DNA of 27,267 nucleotides. It comes from JAJFFW01 sp038531315. GTDB lineage: Bacteria; Pseudomonadota; Alphaproteobacteria; Caulobacterales; Parvularculaceae. The notes beneath the pieces are model-generated. The model searched no databases and had not been told where the DNA came from. It saw only the letters and a list, made by a program, of their open reading frames with translations. Of this stretch, positions 6,630 through 15,424 are shown in pieces. The stretch is taken from positions 1 to 27,267 of the forward strand of contig JBCBBT010000046.1 in assembly GCA_038531315.1 (NCBI GenBank), given 5' to 3'. The translations under genes and the position numbers were made by a program. Within the stretch, counting starts at the first letter, position 1. Each line of letters starts with the position of its first letter.

Positions 6630-8117
6630 TTAGCCCCGCGCGCGCGCCAGCGTTTTCAGGACCGCGTCGACCATCTCGCCGCGCTTGACGGCGAATTGCG
6701 CGGGCTGAGCCTCGCGCCATTCGGCGTTGTCTTCAATCTCGCGGGAAAGCCTCGCACCGAGGACGAGATCCTTGATCGTCACCTCGCCCGCCGCGCGCTC
6801 GTCCTCACCCTCGATGACGACCACGGGCGCAGCGCGTTTATCGGCGTATTTCAACTGTTTGCCGAAATTTGCGCCGCCGAGATAGACCTCGGCGCGCAGG
6901 CCCGCGGCGCGCAATTCGCCGGCCATCGCCTGATAATCCGCCATCCGCGCCTTATCGAGCGCCAGCACCACCACCGGCCCCGGGGCCGCGTCCGCCGCCC
7001 CGGCCTGTAACGCAAGCGCCGCCAAAAGCCGCGAGACCCCCACCGAAATCCCGACCGCCGGGACCTCGACGCCCTTGAAGCGTTTGACGAGGCCGTCATA
7101 GCGCCCGCCGGACGCGACCGAGCCGATCCGGACAGGACGGCCCTTGTCGTCTTCAATGGCGCCCAGAAGTTCCGCCTCGAAAACCGGGCCGGTATAATAT
7201 TCAAGCCCGCGAATGACCGACAGATCGATCCTGGCGCGGTCTTCCGATAGTCCGAGGGCGGAAAGCTGGGCCGCCATCGCCGACAGCGTTTCAGCGCCCT
7301 TTGCGCCGGCCGCGCTCGCCCCGATCAGGTTATCGAGCGCATCGCAAGTCGCCGCATTGGAGGCGGCGGTCGCGCTCATGAACGCCATTACTTTCGCAAT
7401 CGATTTATCGTCAAGCTTGGCGCCTTCGGTGTAATCGCCGCTTTCATCTTTGCGGCCCGCGCCGAGAAGCAGCGCAACGCCGTCCTCGCCAAGCCGGTCA
7501 AGTTTGTCCATGGCGCGCAGGACGCCGAGCTTTTTGTCCCCATCGCGCTCTTCGTCGATGCCGATGGTCTCTAATAGCCCGGTCAGAACGTTGCGATCAT
7601 TAAGACGGATCTCGTAAGACCCGCGCGCAACGCCCGCCGCCTCAATCGCCTCGCATAACATCGCGCACGCCTCGACATCGGCGTGCGGCGCCGGCGCGCC
7701 GACGCTGTCGGCGTCGCATTGGGTGAACTGGCGAAACCGGCCGGGCCCGGGCTTTTCATTGCGCCACACCGGGCCCACCGCATACCGGCGGAAGGGTTTG
7801 GGCAGCGCGTCATAATGTTCAGCAACATAGCGCGCCAGCGGCGCCGTCAGATCATAGCGCAGGCTCATCCACTGATCGTCATCATCGGTCAGGGAAAAGA
7901 CGCCCTGGTTCGGACGCTCCACATCGGGCAGAAACTTGCCCAGCGCATCGGTGTATTCAAACGCCGGCGTTTCCAGGGGATCAAATCCGTAGGCCTCATA
8001 GACCGCGGTGATGCGCGCCAGCATATCGCGCTCGGCGACAATGTCAGCGCCCAGACGATCCCGGAACCCGCGCGGTTTGCGCGCCTTTGGCTTTTGCGGT
8101 TTTTTCTGTTTCGCCAC
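6630..8117 (-). CDS. hisS: Histidine--tRNA ligase
   Basis: The 495-residue class II aminoacyl-tRNA synthetase charges tRNA-His in the cytoplasm. Motif 1 is at about 41-65 (YGFDPLETPAFEY). RYDLTAPLAR is at 87-96. Motif 2 is at 107-138 (YAVGPVWRNEKPGPGRFRQF). The histidine-specific motif RGLEYYTG is at 303-310. Motif 3 is at 337-366 (SGGRYDGL and the VGVSRLLAAL helix). The anticodon-binding domain follows from about 380 to the end. The start is GTG at 8117 with AGAAGG nine nt upstream. A lysine-rich N-terminal tail precedes the core. The gene is 15 bp after the histidine-phosphatase gene and 29 bp before the dipeptidase gene, so all three look cotranscribed. Confidence 0.95.
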   Translation of the reverse strand: MAKQKKPQKPKARKPRGFRDRLGADIVAERDMLARITAVYEAYGFDPLETPAFEYTDALGKFLPDVERPNQGVFSLTDDDDQWMSLRYDLTAPLARYVAEHYDALPKPFRRYAVGPVWRNEKPGPGRFRQFTQCDADSVGAPAPHADVEACAMLCEAIEAAGVARGSYEIRLNDRNVLTGLLETIGIDEERDGDKKLGVLRAMDKLDRLGEDGVALLLGAGRKDESGDYTEGAKLDDKSIAKVMAFMSATAASNAATCDALDNLIGASAAGAKGAETLSAMAAQLSALGLSEDRARIDLSVIRGLEYYTGPVFEAELLGAIEDDKGRPVRIGSVASGGRYDGLVKRFKGVEVPAVGISVGVSRLLAALALQAGAADAAPGPVVVLALDKARMADYQAMAGELRAAGLRAEVYLGGANFGKQLKYADKRAAPVVVIEGEDERAAGEVTIKDLVLGARLSREIEDNAEWREAQPAQFAVKRGEMVDAVLKTLARARG

Positions 8118-8132
8118 GGGAATTGGCCTTCT

Positions 8133-8774
8133 CTACTCGGACGCCACAAGCTTGGCCGCGCTGTTTTGAGAAGCCGCGCGCGACGGCGTCGCGGCGCGCG
8201 AGCCGGTGGGCTCGTAGATTCGCCACGACCAATAGTGATTGCCGCCGTCGCGCTCAGCGAGGCGCCAGCCATTGCGCCGCAAGCGCCGGTCGATCATCCA
8301 GTTCAGATAGCCATGCGCACACAGAAGAACGTCGCCGTCTCTGGCGGCCTCCGCAAGGCGGTCCGCGATCGAGTGGACGCGCCGCCAGGTTGCGCGATGG
8401 TTTTCAACGCCCTTCGGCGCATAACCCCAGAACCAGAAGGAGCGTGAAATCACGCCCCATGTGCCCGGCTTCAGTTTGACGAACGGCACCGGCGGCGGCG
8501 GCAACGGCGCTTCCACAAACATCACATCCGCCGGCGCGGTCCGCGCCTCGCCGATCACCCAGCGCGCGGTCTCGATGGCGCGCGGCAGGGTTGAGGAAAA
8601 TACGTTTTCAACGCCGTCGGCGATCCGCAACAGGCTCGCCGGCGGGCGCTCATCGGGGTGCAGACCGCTTTCATCATATCGCGCCCACCAGTCGCCATAT
8701 TCGCGCGCGGTGATTTTCATGTCGCGCGCGAGATTTGGCCGGCCATGTCTGACTGTGATGATGCGTCCGCTCAT
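8133..8774 (-). CDS. Histidine phosphatase family protein (phosphoglycerate-mutase-like)
   Basis: The 213-residue protein has the histidine phosphatase fold. The RHG motif is at 9-11 (VRHGRPN, with His10 the phosphorylated residue). Arg65 is in SSTLPRAIETA, the likely acid Glu88 in FVEAPL, and the second catalytic His154 in CAHGYLN. The substrate cannot be read from sequence; members act on sugar phosphates, phosphoproteins or nucleotides. The C-terminal 25 residues are low-complexity. ATG 8774 lacks a strong ribosome site. It precedes hisS by 15 bp. Confidence 0.85.
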   Translation of the reverse strand: MSGRIITVRHGRPNLARDMKITAREYGDWWARYDESGLHPDERPPASLLRIADGVENVFSSTLPRAIETARWVIGEARTAPADVMFVEAPLPPPPVPFVKLKPGTWGVISRSFWFWGYAPKGVENHRATWRRVHSIADRLAEAARDGDVLLCAHGYLNWMIDRRLRRNGWRLAERDGGNHYWSWRIYEPTGSRAATPSRAASQNSAAKLVASE

Positions 8775-8885
8775 GGAAATGAAAGCTGTCTGTTGCTGTT
8801 CTGCCCGTCTTTGAGAGCGCCTTATGGGGCTTTTCTGATGGCGCTATCAAGAGGCAGTCTTCGTGGGACCGTCTCCGGCGGGCCG

Positions 8886-8899
8886 CGCCTTCGAAGGCG
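8886..8899 (-). terminator. GC hairpin after the deacetylase-like gene (weak terminator candidate)
   Basis: CGCCTTCGAAGGCG is a perfect 14-bp palindrome five bases past the TAG of the deacetylase-like gene. There is no T-run after it, so at best it is a weak or factor-assisted terminator or an mRNA-end stabiliser. Confidence 0.3.
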
Positions 8900-8903
8900 G
8901 CCG

Positions 8904-9836
8904 CTAGGCCGCCGCGTTCAGCGTCCGCACATGGGCCGCCGCCGACGCGCCGAGCGCCGGCAGATCATAGCCCCCCTCGAGCAGCGAGACGACGCGGGCC
9001 CCCGCCTTGTCGCGGGCGACGCCCAAAATCTCGCCGGTGATCCAGACATAGTCGTCCTCGCTGAGCGCCAGCCCGCCGAGCGGGTCGGCGGCGTGGGCGT
9101 CAAAGCCGGCGGAAATCACCACGATATCCGGCCCGAAATCGGAGAGCGCCGGCAACAACCGCTCCCCCCAGGCGCGGCGAAATTCCTGACCGCCCGTCCC
9201 GGTGGCGAGCGGCGCGTTGTGGATATTGGCAAAATCGCCGCGGTCGGTTTCCTTGCCGGTGCCCGGATATTGCGGCCATTCGTGAGACGAGGCGAAGAAG
9301 GCGTCTTCGTCGGACCAGAACGCCGCCTCGGTGCCGTTGCCGTGATGCACATCGAAATCGACGACCGCGATCCGGCGCGCGCCATGGACCGCGCGCGCAT
9401 GGTGCGCAGCGATTGCGGCGGCGTTGAAGAGACAAAATCCCATCGCCTTGTCCGGCTCGGCGTGGTGGCCGGGCGGGCGCGCGGCGACAAAGGCGTTCGT
9501 CGCCTCGCCGGCGTAAAGCGCATCGACAGCCGCAATTGCGGCGCCGGCCGCGCGCAAGGACGCGTCGAGGCTTGAGCGGCCCATAAATGTGTCGGCGTCC
9601 AGTTGAACAAGCCCTTTATCAGGCGAGGCGCTTTCAACCGCCGCGCGATAGGCCGCCGCGTGGACGCGCTCAATATCGCCGGCGGCGGCGCGCGGGGCCG
9701 CGCGCCGGTCAAGATCGGAAAATTCCTCGCCCGAAAGCGCCGCGCTCACGGCTTCATAACGGCCCGGATGTTCGGCGTGGCCGGGCGGGACTTCATGGGC
9801 GCCGAAGGCGGCGTGGCTATAAAGAAGCGTTGTCAT
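8904..9836 (-). CDS. Histone deacetylase-like zinc amidohydrolase
   Basis: The 310-residue enzyme belongs to the arginase/deacetylase fold, class II HDAC-like branch, with acetylpolyamine amidohydrolases and acetoin-utilisation AcuC proteins as relatives. Catalytic His124-His125 are in RPPGHHAEP. Zinc ligands are Asp162 and His164 in VVDFDVHHGNGT, and Asp246 in SAGFDAHAADPLGG. The transition-state tyrosine is Tyr290 in LLEGGYD. All key residues are present, so it should be active. Bacterial members deacetylate small amines or lysine; which one applies here is unknown. Its ATG is only six bp after the stop of the serine hydrolase gene, without a clear ribosome site, which suggests translational coupling. 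Confidence 0.92.
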   Translation of the reverse strand: MTTLLYSHAAFGAHEVPPGHAEHPGRYEAVSAALSGEEFSDLDRRAAPRAAAGDIERVHAAAYRAAVESASPDKGLVQLDADTFMGRSSLDASLRAAGAAIAAVDALYAGEATNAFVAARPPGHHAEPDKAMGFCLFNAAAIAAHHARAVHGARRIAVVDFDVHHGNGTEAAFWSDEDAFFASSHEWPQYPGTGKETDRGDFANIHNAPLATGTGGQEFRRAWGERLLPALSDFGPDIVVISAGFDAHAADPLGGLALSEDDYVWITGEILGVARDKAGARVVSLLEGGYDLPALGASAAAHVRTLNAAA

Positions 9837-9842
9837 GGGCGG

Positions 9843-11279
9843 CTATTGCGTCACCGCCAGCACGTCGCGGACAAATTGTTCGACGTCGAATTGCGCGCCG
9901 CCATTATCGTCAAATCCGCGACGCACCACCAGCATGTTCCGTTCGGGGATGATAAAAAGATACTGCCCGCGATTGCCGCGCGCCGCATAGGTCCCGTCGG
10001 GAAGCTCATGGCGCGCGCCGTAAAGCCACCACTGCGCGCCGTAACCGGGCCGCGCGCGGCCGCCGCGTTCACGGGCGGGTTGCGCCGGCGCCGGCGTCGT
10101 CACATAGCGCGCCCACCCCTCGGGCAGGATGCGCCGGCCGTCGACGACGCCGTCATCCAGATAAAGGAGACCGAGCCGGACGAGATCGCGCGCCGTCGTC
10201 CAGACCTGGCTCGACAGGACAAAATCGCCATTCCAGTCGGTTTCCGGAAATGTCCGCGTCATGCCGAGCGGGTGCAGCACGCGCTCAAATGGAAAACGTC
10301 GATAGGCCGCCCCTGCGCCGATCCTTTCGCGCAGGGCCCGCATCGCCGCCATCGTGTCGTTATTGGCGTAACGCCAACGCGCGCCCGGTTCTGCAACGAG
10401 CCGATTCGAAAGTGCATGATCAATGATGCGCCCGCCGCCGAAATAAACATCATCAGTGCGGTTGCCCGCCGCGCCGGAAGTCAGCCCGCTCGACATATGG
10501 AGGAGGTTTTCAAGCGTGATCCGCGCCCGCGGGTCGCCCGGCGCCGACCACGCCTCAAGCAGCCTGTCGTCGCCGACATCAATCAGCCCGTCATGGACCG
10601 CAGCCCCGATGATCGTCGCGGCGATCGATTTTGCGACCGACCAGGTGCGCTGCGGCGTCGTCTCGTCAAACCCGTCGCGGTAGCGCTCTGCGATAATCGC
10701 GCCGTCCTTGACGACGATCACCGCCGTTGTCTCCGTTCCCCTGCCATAGCTGCGCCGGTTGAACGCCTTGTCGACCACGGACGAAAGCCGCGGCGGCGCG
10801 GCGGCGGTTTTTTGAAGCGGCGTGATCTCGCCGGGCGCCTCAAGGCCCTGCGGCGCCGTCAGCGCCTCTTTGAAATCATCGAGCAAGGCCCCGGTCGGCA
10901 ATTGAACGCAGCCAAGAGAGGGGCGCCATAGCGCGATCCGCGGCGGCATCGCGTCATCATAAGCAACCGAAACATAACGCGTATCGTCCGTGCGGTAGAC
11001 CGCGCTTCCTTCATTGGAGCCCGCAAATTTGCGCGTCTGACGGACGATCTTCGCGGCGGGCAAGGCGGCGAGCGCCTCGCGATAGTCAGGGTAGATACGA
11101 TTGAGTTCATCGCCGGCAATCTGTTCCGGCGTCCGGCCTGCATTGAAGGTCGCAGAACAGGTGAAAGCCGCCTTATAGCCCGCCGCAATGGAGAGCGCCG
11201 CCGGGTCCGGGGCCTGCGCCAGCGCCGCCGACGGCGCGAGCGCGATAAGCGACAGAGTAGTTTTACAAACGCGTTTCAT
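9843..11279 (-). CDS. Exported serine hydrolase of the class C beta-lactamase family
   Basis: The 478-residue protein has a signal peptide ending near residue 22 (SAALAQ). A roughly 150-residue N-terminal region is followed by a penicillin-binding/beta-lactamase fold. The SxxK nucleophile motif is Ser214-Val-Ala-Lys217 (RTWSVAKS) and the second motif is Tyr304-Ala-Asn306 (WRYANND). The third motif seems to be GNRGQY near the C-terminus rather than KTG, as in esterase- or D-aminopeptidase-like members of the group. True beta-lactamase activity is therefore not implied. ATG 11279 is chosen because AAGGA lies six nt upstream and a signal peptide follows directly. A longer frame to 11375 would run into the next gene. 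It is 49 bp after the DPP III-like gene. Confidence 0.88.
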   Translation of the reverse strand: MKRVCKTTLSLIALAPSAALAQAPDPAALSIAAGYKAAFTCSATFNAGRTPEQIAGDELNRIYPDYREALAALPAAKIVRQTRKFAGSNEGSAVYRTDDTRYVSVAYDDAMPPRIALWRPSLGCVQLPTGALLDDFKEALTAPQGLEAPGEITPLQKTAAAPPRLSSVVDKAFNRRSYGRGTETTAVIVVKDGAIIAERYRDGFDETTPQRTWSVAKSIAATIIGAAVHDGLIDVGDDRLLEAWSAPGDPRARITLENLLHMSSGLTSGAAGNRTDDVYFGGGRIIDHALSNRLVAEPGARWRYANNDTMAAMRALRERIGAGAAYRRFPFERVLHPLGMTRTFPETDWNGDFVLSSQVWTTARDLVRLGLLYLDDGVVDGRRILPEGWARYVTTPAPAQPARERGGRARPGYGAQWWLYGARHELPDGTYAARGNRGQYLFIIPERNMLVVRRGFDDNGGAQFDVEQFVRDVLAVTQ

Positions 11280-11328
11280 GGATCGTCCTTGTGCTTCCGA
11301 GCGGCGCTGCGCACGCGCCGCGCCGCCG

Positions 11329-13068
11329 TCAGATTTCATCGCGATAAACCGGTTGAATATCAACCGGGATCGCAATCAGCCGCGCGATGGCGGCGTCCAC
11401 GTCGGCGTCGGTCTTGCCGTATTTTTCAAGGAACGCTTTCGCAGCATCATAGTCGCCGTCGCCTTGAACGATCACGACATCGCGGGTTAAATCGCGAATG
11501 GCCTGTTCGAGGGTCGCAAAATCAAGACGAAACTGGCCGCCTTCAACGGTAAAGGCGCCCGCTTCCTTGAAATACGTATACTGAAAAGCAGCGCCACGCC
11601 CGTGGGCGGCGGCGATGCCGAACCGCATCGAGCGAAACAGTCCCGCAAAATAGGTGGCGAGGAAACTCTCCTTTTCGCTCGCGGGCAACTCGCCCCGCTC
11701 CATCATGAAAAGAATGTTATAGGCGCCCATGACGTCGGCCTTGCCCTCTTCCAGGGGCGAGTAGAGCTCTTTCAGTTCCGCCCCGACGGTCGTGGCGCGC
11801 ACTGCGCCGTCCGGTGTTTCAACGCTGATGCTGCCGGGGCCGAGCGAGTGGGCGAGCTCATGGAAGAGCGTCCCGTTCGCCATATATTTTTTATCGAGCA
11901 GGCCGACCTGATCGGGGACCAGAATTTTTTCCGCCATCGGCGCCAGGATGCGGTCAAACTTCGCGCCAAGCACATTATTGAGAATTACTTTTTTGGCGCC
12001 CTTCGCCTCCCTGACGCGTTCGTCATTCGGCAAATTAAACGCAATCGTCTGCACGCCAGGCACATTGTCGCCGCCACCATGGACCTGATAGGCCGCAACA
12101 ATCGGCGAGGCGAAGCCGCGTTTGAAATTCTTGTAGCGCTCGTCGACGGGAAGGTTTGCTTCCATATCGCGCAGGAAATCCTTGTATTTTGCGAGCGCGG
12201 CGCTTTCGTCAGGGTTCTTGACGGTGATGAAGGCCTCAAACGCCGTCTTGTAGCCGAACAAAAGATCCGTATAGACCTCATAGGGACCGATCGCGACTTC
12301 AATGGGCCCGTCGAGATCCATCCACGCAAGCTCGGAATCAAAATAGTCGTCGCTCAGAAAGCTTTCCGCGCGCAGGGTCAGAAATTTCTTCAGCGATGCG
12401 TTTGTCGTCAGCGCGGCAGCCTCGCGCAAGAGTTCAGCGGCCGGCTCAAGCCATTCCTGATAATGCACCGAATACGGAATAGCGACGAGCCCGTCGCCCT
12501 CGCGGCGGATCACAGTATAGCCGCTCTTGAAGGCGTCTTCGTCTTCGGGATGGGCCGCGATCCAGGCGTCAAACTCCTCGCGCGTGATATCGTCGGGATA
12601 AAACGCTGCGCCGAGCGGCATGTCGGTTGCGCCGTAGAATGGCTTGTTGTCGTTCAGCGTGTCCCACGGTCCGAAATGGAGATTGAAGAGATCGAGGATT
12701 AATTCGCTGTTCTCAAAAGACGCCGTCTGAAGGCCGGCTTTCAGGGCCGGATTTTCCTCGCTGCGCTGGCGCAGGTAAATTTCAGACATCAACGCGCCGG
12801 CCCGATTGAGGAGATTGACGACGCCGCGCTCTTCTTCGCTGAGAAAGGAGACGTCGGGCTGCATTTCGACCACTGCGAACTGCGCGCGCATGTCGCTTAA
12901 CGCATCGCGCGAGAGGAGAACGCCGGGCGTCTCCGCAACCGTCTCCTGCGGCGCCGCCGTTTCCGCCGGGGCCGCGTCGCCGCCGCCATCCTCACCGCCG
13001 CTGCAGGCCGCCGCCATAAAAACGGCGCAAAGACTTGTGGATATCAGTAAAAATCGGTTCGGCGACAT
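11329..13068 (-). CDS. Zinc peptidase lipoprotein related to dipeptidyl peptidase III (M49-like)
   Basis: The 579-residue lipoprotein has a signal sequence ending in AAAC (Cys22) and a Gly/Ala/Glu-rich linker. A large helical domain carries a zinc-binding helix HELAH (His403, Glu404, His407). About 30 residues later EEGKADVMGAY probably supplies the third ligand (Glu441). This matches the M49 arrangement of a HExx(x)H motif followed by an EECRAE-like helix, but here the first motif has the shorter HExxH spacing. Flanking NGTLFHELAHSLGPG also resembles M49. Likely role: outer-surface or periplasmic peptidase. The start is ATG 13068 with GAGGG just upstream. It is the first gene of the minus-strand block, divergent from the lytic transglycosylase. 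Confidence 0.75.
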   Translation of the reverse strand: MSPNRFLLISTSLCAVFMAAACSGGEDGGGDAAPAETAAPQETVAETPGVLLSRDALSDMRAQFAVVEMQPDVSFLSEEERGVVNLLNRAGALMSEIYLRQRSEENPALKAGLQTASFENSELILDLFNLHFGPWDTLNDNKPFYGATDMPLGAAFYPDDITREEFDAWIAAHPEDEDAFKSGYTVIRREGDGLVAIPYSVHYQEWLEPAAELLREAAALTTNASLKKFLTLRAESFLSDDYFDSELAWMDLDGPIEVAIGPYEVYTDLLFGYKTAFEAFITVKNPDESAALAKYKDFLRDMEANLPVDERYKNFKRGFASPIVAAYQVHGGGDNVPGVQTIAFNLPNDERVREAKGAKKVILNNVLGAKFDRILAPMAEKILVPDQVGLLDKKYMANGTLFHELAHSLGPGSISVETPDGAVRATTVGAELKELYSPLEEGKADVMGAYNILFMMERGELPASEKESFLATYFAGLFRSMRFGIAAAHGRGAAFQYTYFKEAGAFTVEGGQFRLDFATLEQAIRDLTRDVVIVQGDGDYDAAKAFLEKYGKTDADVDAAIARLIAIPVDIQPVYRDEI

Positions 13069-13388
13069 GGACCCTCATCATCGTTAGGCGGCGATCGCCT
13101 GCTGACGCGCCGGGCGGCGCGCTGAGGCTTTATAAGCCATGCGGCGGGCCGCGCGAACCCCGCCAGCGTTGCGGGCGGCGCGCTGGACCCGGGTTTTGAT
13201 CGGCGGGGCGACCTTTTGTAAGCTCGCCGACCGATGATCGGGCCGGCGCATGGCGCGGCCTGTCGTCAAAGTCAGCTTGTCCTTTGTCGCGGCGCAGGGC
13301 ATGCGGATGGGCGATGCCGCCAAAACGGCGCCCAGGGCCGCGAGGGAACCGGCGGCGAAAGTGGACACGGAGTAAAGGACGTTTCGGG
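13069..13388. other. 320-bp divergent intergenic region
   Basis: This region separates the DPP III-like gene (-) from the lytic transglycosylase (+) and must hold both promoters; I cannot place either with confidence. It contains a 14-bp direct repeat CGGGCGGCGCGCTG at 13111-13124 and 13172-13185, and the palindrome GGCTTTATAAGCC at 13126-13138. A minus-strand open frame across it ends at 13084, but it lacks a ribosome site and known sequence. Confidence 0.5.
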
Positions 13389-14795
13389 ATGCGGGGATTG
13401 ATGACGGTGACCACGAAAACAACTGCGCGCCTTAAGACCCATAACGCGTGTTCTTTGGGCGCCGGTTGCAAAGGCGCGCGGCCCTTGCGCCGCGGGAAAC
13501 GGCGGGGCGCGCACGCAGCAATCGCGTTCATTTTGATGGTCGGCGGCGGGCTCGCCGCGCCGGAGCACGCTCACGCGATGGCGCAACAGGCCGGCGAGAC
13601 CAAGGCTGGCGAGACCAACGCTAGCGAGACGAACATCGCCGATCCGGCGCTGGCGACACAGGTTTTCCGCGATTGGCTTGACGGGTTTCGCGCCGAAGCC
13701 CTGGCGGCCGGCGTTAGCGCGGCGGTCATCGACGACGCCTTTGCGACCGCGCAACTTAATCAGCGGGTCTTTGAACTGAACGACAATCAGCCGGAATTTG
13801 CGCGGGCGATCTGGGACTATCTTGACGGCGCCGTTTCGCAAACCCGTGTCGAGAACGGCCGCGCCAAATACGCCGAACATCGGGCGCTTCTCAATGCGAT
13901 CGGCGCACAATACGGCGTCGATCCGTCGATCATTGTGGCGATCTGGGGACTTGAATCGTCTTACGGCGCGATCATGGGCGACTATGACGCCATCGGCGCG
14001 CTCGCAACGCTCGCATGGACCGGGCGGCGTACGGGCTATGGGCGCAATCAATTAATTGGCGCCCTGAAGATTATTCAGAACGGGTACGCCGCGCGCACGC
14101 AATTGCGCGGGTCATGGGCCGGCGCCATGGGTCATACACAGTTTATTCCGACTACGTATCTTTCCTACGCGATCGATCACGACAAGGACGGCCGGCGCGA
14201 TATCTGGAACAATCTCGGCGACGTCTTTGCCTCGACCGCCAATTATCTGAGCGCATCGAAATTTCGGCGGGGCGTTTCCTGGGGCGCGGAGGTCAGCCTG
14301 CCGCTGGGGTTTGACTATGCAATGACGGGCGAGACGCGCCTGCGCGCGGTCGCCGAATGGAGCGCCGCCGGCGTGCGTCGTCCCGACGGGCCGCTGATCG
14401 GGCGTTATGATCCGAACTTGCGCGGGCGCATTATCGTACCCGCCGGCGCGAATGGCCCGGCGTTTCTGGTTTTCGAAAACTTTGAAGCGATCCTGAAATA
14501 CAACCGCTCAACGGCCTATGCGCTGGCTGTCGGCCTCCTCGCGGACCGGATCGCCGGCGCTGATCGCGGCCTTATCGCCGCATGGCCGCGCGACGATCGC
14601 GCGCTTTCGCTATCGGAACGCAAGCGTCTTCAAGAGGCGCTCGCCGCACAAGGCTTCGACCCCGGACCGGTTGACGGCATTATTGGCGCGGGCACCAAGA
14701 AGGCGCTGCGCGCCTGGCAGCGCAGCCGCGGCCTGCCGGAAGACGGCTACGCATCAGCCGCCGTGCTGTTGAAGCTGACCGCGCCAGCGCTCTAG
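13389..14795 (+). CDS. Lytic murein transglycosylase, MltB family, with C-terminal peptidoglycan-binding domain
   Basis: The 468-residue enzyme cleaves glycan strands of peptidoglycan to 1,6-anhydro ends. The MltB-type catalytic domain covers about 85-395, with catalytic Glu189 in IWGLESSYG. Family signatures NQLIGALKIIQNG, GSWAGAMGHTQFIPTTY and the DKDGRRDIWNNLGDVFAS region are all present. A peptidoglycan-binding domain of the PG_binding_1 type is at about 411-465 (LQEALAAQGFDPGPVDGIIGAGTKKALRAWQ, read in part). The ATG at 13389 follows AAAGGA. It gives an unusually long, basic n-region before the hydrophobic segment AIAFILMVGGGL; a later in-frame TTG at 13485 is possible. Residues 69-83 are a GETKA-GETNA-SETNI repeat in the linker between signal sequence and enzyme. 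Confidence 0.92.
   Translation: MRGLMTVTTKTTARLKTHNACSLGAGCKGARPLRRGKRRGAHAAIAFILMVGGGLAAPEHAHAMAQQAGETKAGETNASETNIADPALATQVFRDWLDGFRAEALAAGVSAAVIDDAFATAQLNQRVFELNDNQPEFARAIWDYLDGAVSQTRVENGRAKYAEHRALLNAIGAQYGVDPSIIVAIWGLESSYGAIMGDYDAIGALATLAWTGRRTGYGRNQLIGALKIIQNGYAARTQLRGSWAGAMGHTQFIPTTYLSYAIDHDKDGRRDIWNNLGDVFASTANYLSASKFRRGVSWGAEVSLPLGFDYAMTGETRLRAVAEWSAAGVRRPDGPLIGRYDPNLRGRIIVPAGANGPAFLVFENFEAILKYNRSTAYALAVGLLADRIAGADRGLIAAWPRDDRALSLSERKRLQEALAAQGFDPGPVDGIIGAGTKKALRAWQRSRGLPEDGYASAAVLLKLTAPAL
13593..13637. repeat. Tandem repeat, three 15-bp units inside the transglycosylase gene
   Basis: GGCGAGACCAAGGCT (13593-13607), GGCGAGACCAACGCT (13608-13622) and AGCGAGACGAACATC (13623-13637) encode GETKA-GETNA-SETNI. 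The array lies between the signal sequence and catalytic domain and keeps the frame. Confidence 0.85.
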
Positions 14796-14838
14796 GGCCC
14801 GGCCGGCGACGCCGACCTTCGCACCCGCACAATTTAAC

Positions 14839-14867
14839 TTGCTGCACCGCACAAACGCGCTTACGCT
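14839..14867 (+). promoter_or_regulatory. Possible promoter for the phasin gene
   Basis: TTGCTG (14839-14844) and TACGCT (14862-14867) are separated by 17 bp and lie about 50 bp before the phasin ATG. The match to a housekeeping sigma consensus is only fair. Confidence 0.25.
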
Positions 14868-14917
14868 TCGCGCAATCGTCGCCAGCCGCATGCCTTCCCA
14901 TCACAGGAGACTTTATT

Positions 14918-15403
14918 ATGACGACCGCCGCAAAAAAGACCGCCGCGCCCAAACCCGCCGCCAAAACGCCGTCAGCGACCGACGACGCCGCAACCGCCAT
15001 CGCCGATCAGATCGACAGCGCCTTTGCGACATTTACCGAGAGCACCGAAGCCATGCGCGACCAGGCCGACGAAATGCTGTCGATGATGCAGACAAATTTT
15101 GAAACCTTCAGCCAACGCACACAGGCTCTCAACGCCGACGTTCTGGAAGCGGCGCGCGATGAAATGACCGAGACGGTCGAGTTCATGAGCAACCTCGCGC
15201 GCGCTGAATCGCCCACCGATGCGCTCGCCCTGCAACAGGATTTCTGGACGTCGCTTGTTGAAAACCGCATGGCTTTTGCGCGGGACTTCACGAACGCGAC
15301 CGTCGAAGCCATGCGCGAGACGGCGGAACCGATGAACGCCGCTTTCAAGACACCCGCCATGGACACGTTCTTTCCATTCGCAAAGGTCTTCGCAGCAAAG
15401 TAA
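14918..15403 (+). CDS. Phasin family protein
   Basis: The 161-residue protein is probably a granule-associated phasin that coats polyhydroxyalkanoate inclusions. It has an Ala/Lys/Pro-rich N-terminal tail (1-20), then an almost wholly helical amphipathic body with few aromatic residues, as in the phasin_2 group. Patterns such as FTESTEAMRDQADEMLSMMQ and NRMAFARDFTNATVEAMRE fit that family. AGGAGA lies seven nt before the ATG. No PHA synthase or other granule gene is visible, so the granule role rests on family resemblance alone. mnmC begins 21 bp downstream. Confidence 0.8.
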   Translation: MTTAAKKTAAPKPAAKTPSATDDAATAIADQIDSAFATFTESTEAMRDQADEMLSMMQTNFETFSQRTQALNADVLEAARDEMTETVEFMSNLARAESPTDALALQQDFWTSLVENRMAFARDFTNATVEAMRETAEPMNAAFKTPAMDTFFPFAKVFAAK

Positions 15404-15424
15404 ATTCGGCGTATCCGTTATTCG

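Noticed and set aside
6233..6633. Plus-strand frame with RERTF/HDRT repeats opposite the dipeptidase start
   Set aside because: It is the antisense reading of the 15-bp array; the minus-strand reading has the ribosome site and the enzyme motifs.
13111..13185. 14-bp direct repeat CGGGCGGCGCGCTG, 61 bp apart, as a possible attachment site or insertion footprint
   Set aside because: The sequence is simple GC-rich, nothing mobile lies between the copies, and chance is likely in this composition.
13084..13422. Minus-strand open frame in the divergent region before the transglycosylase
   Set aside because: No ribosome site, Arg/Ala-rich composition without recognisable motifs, and it overlaps the transglycosylase start.
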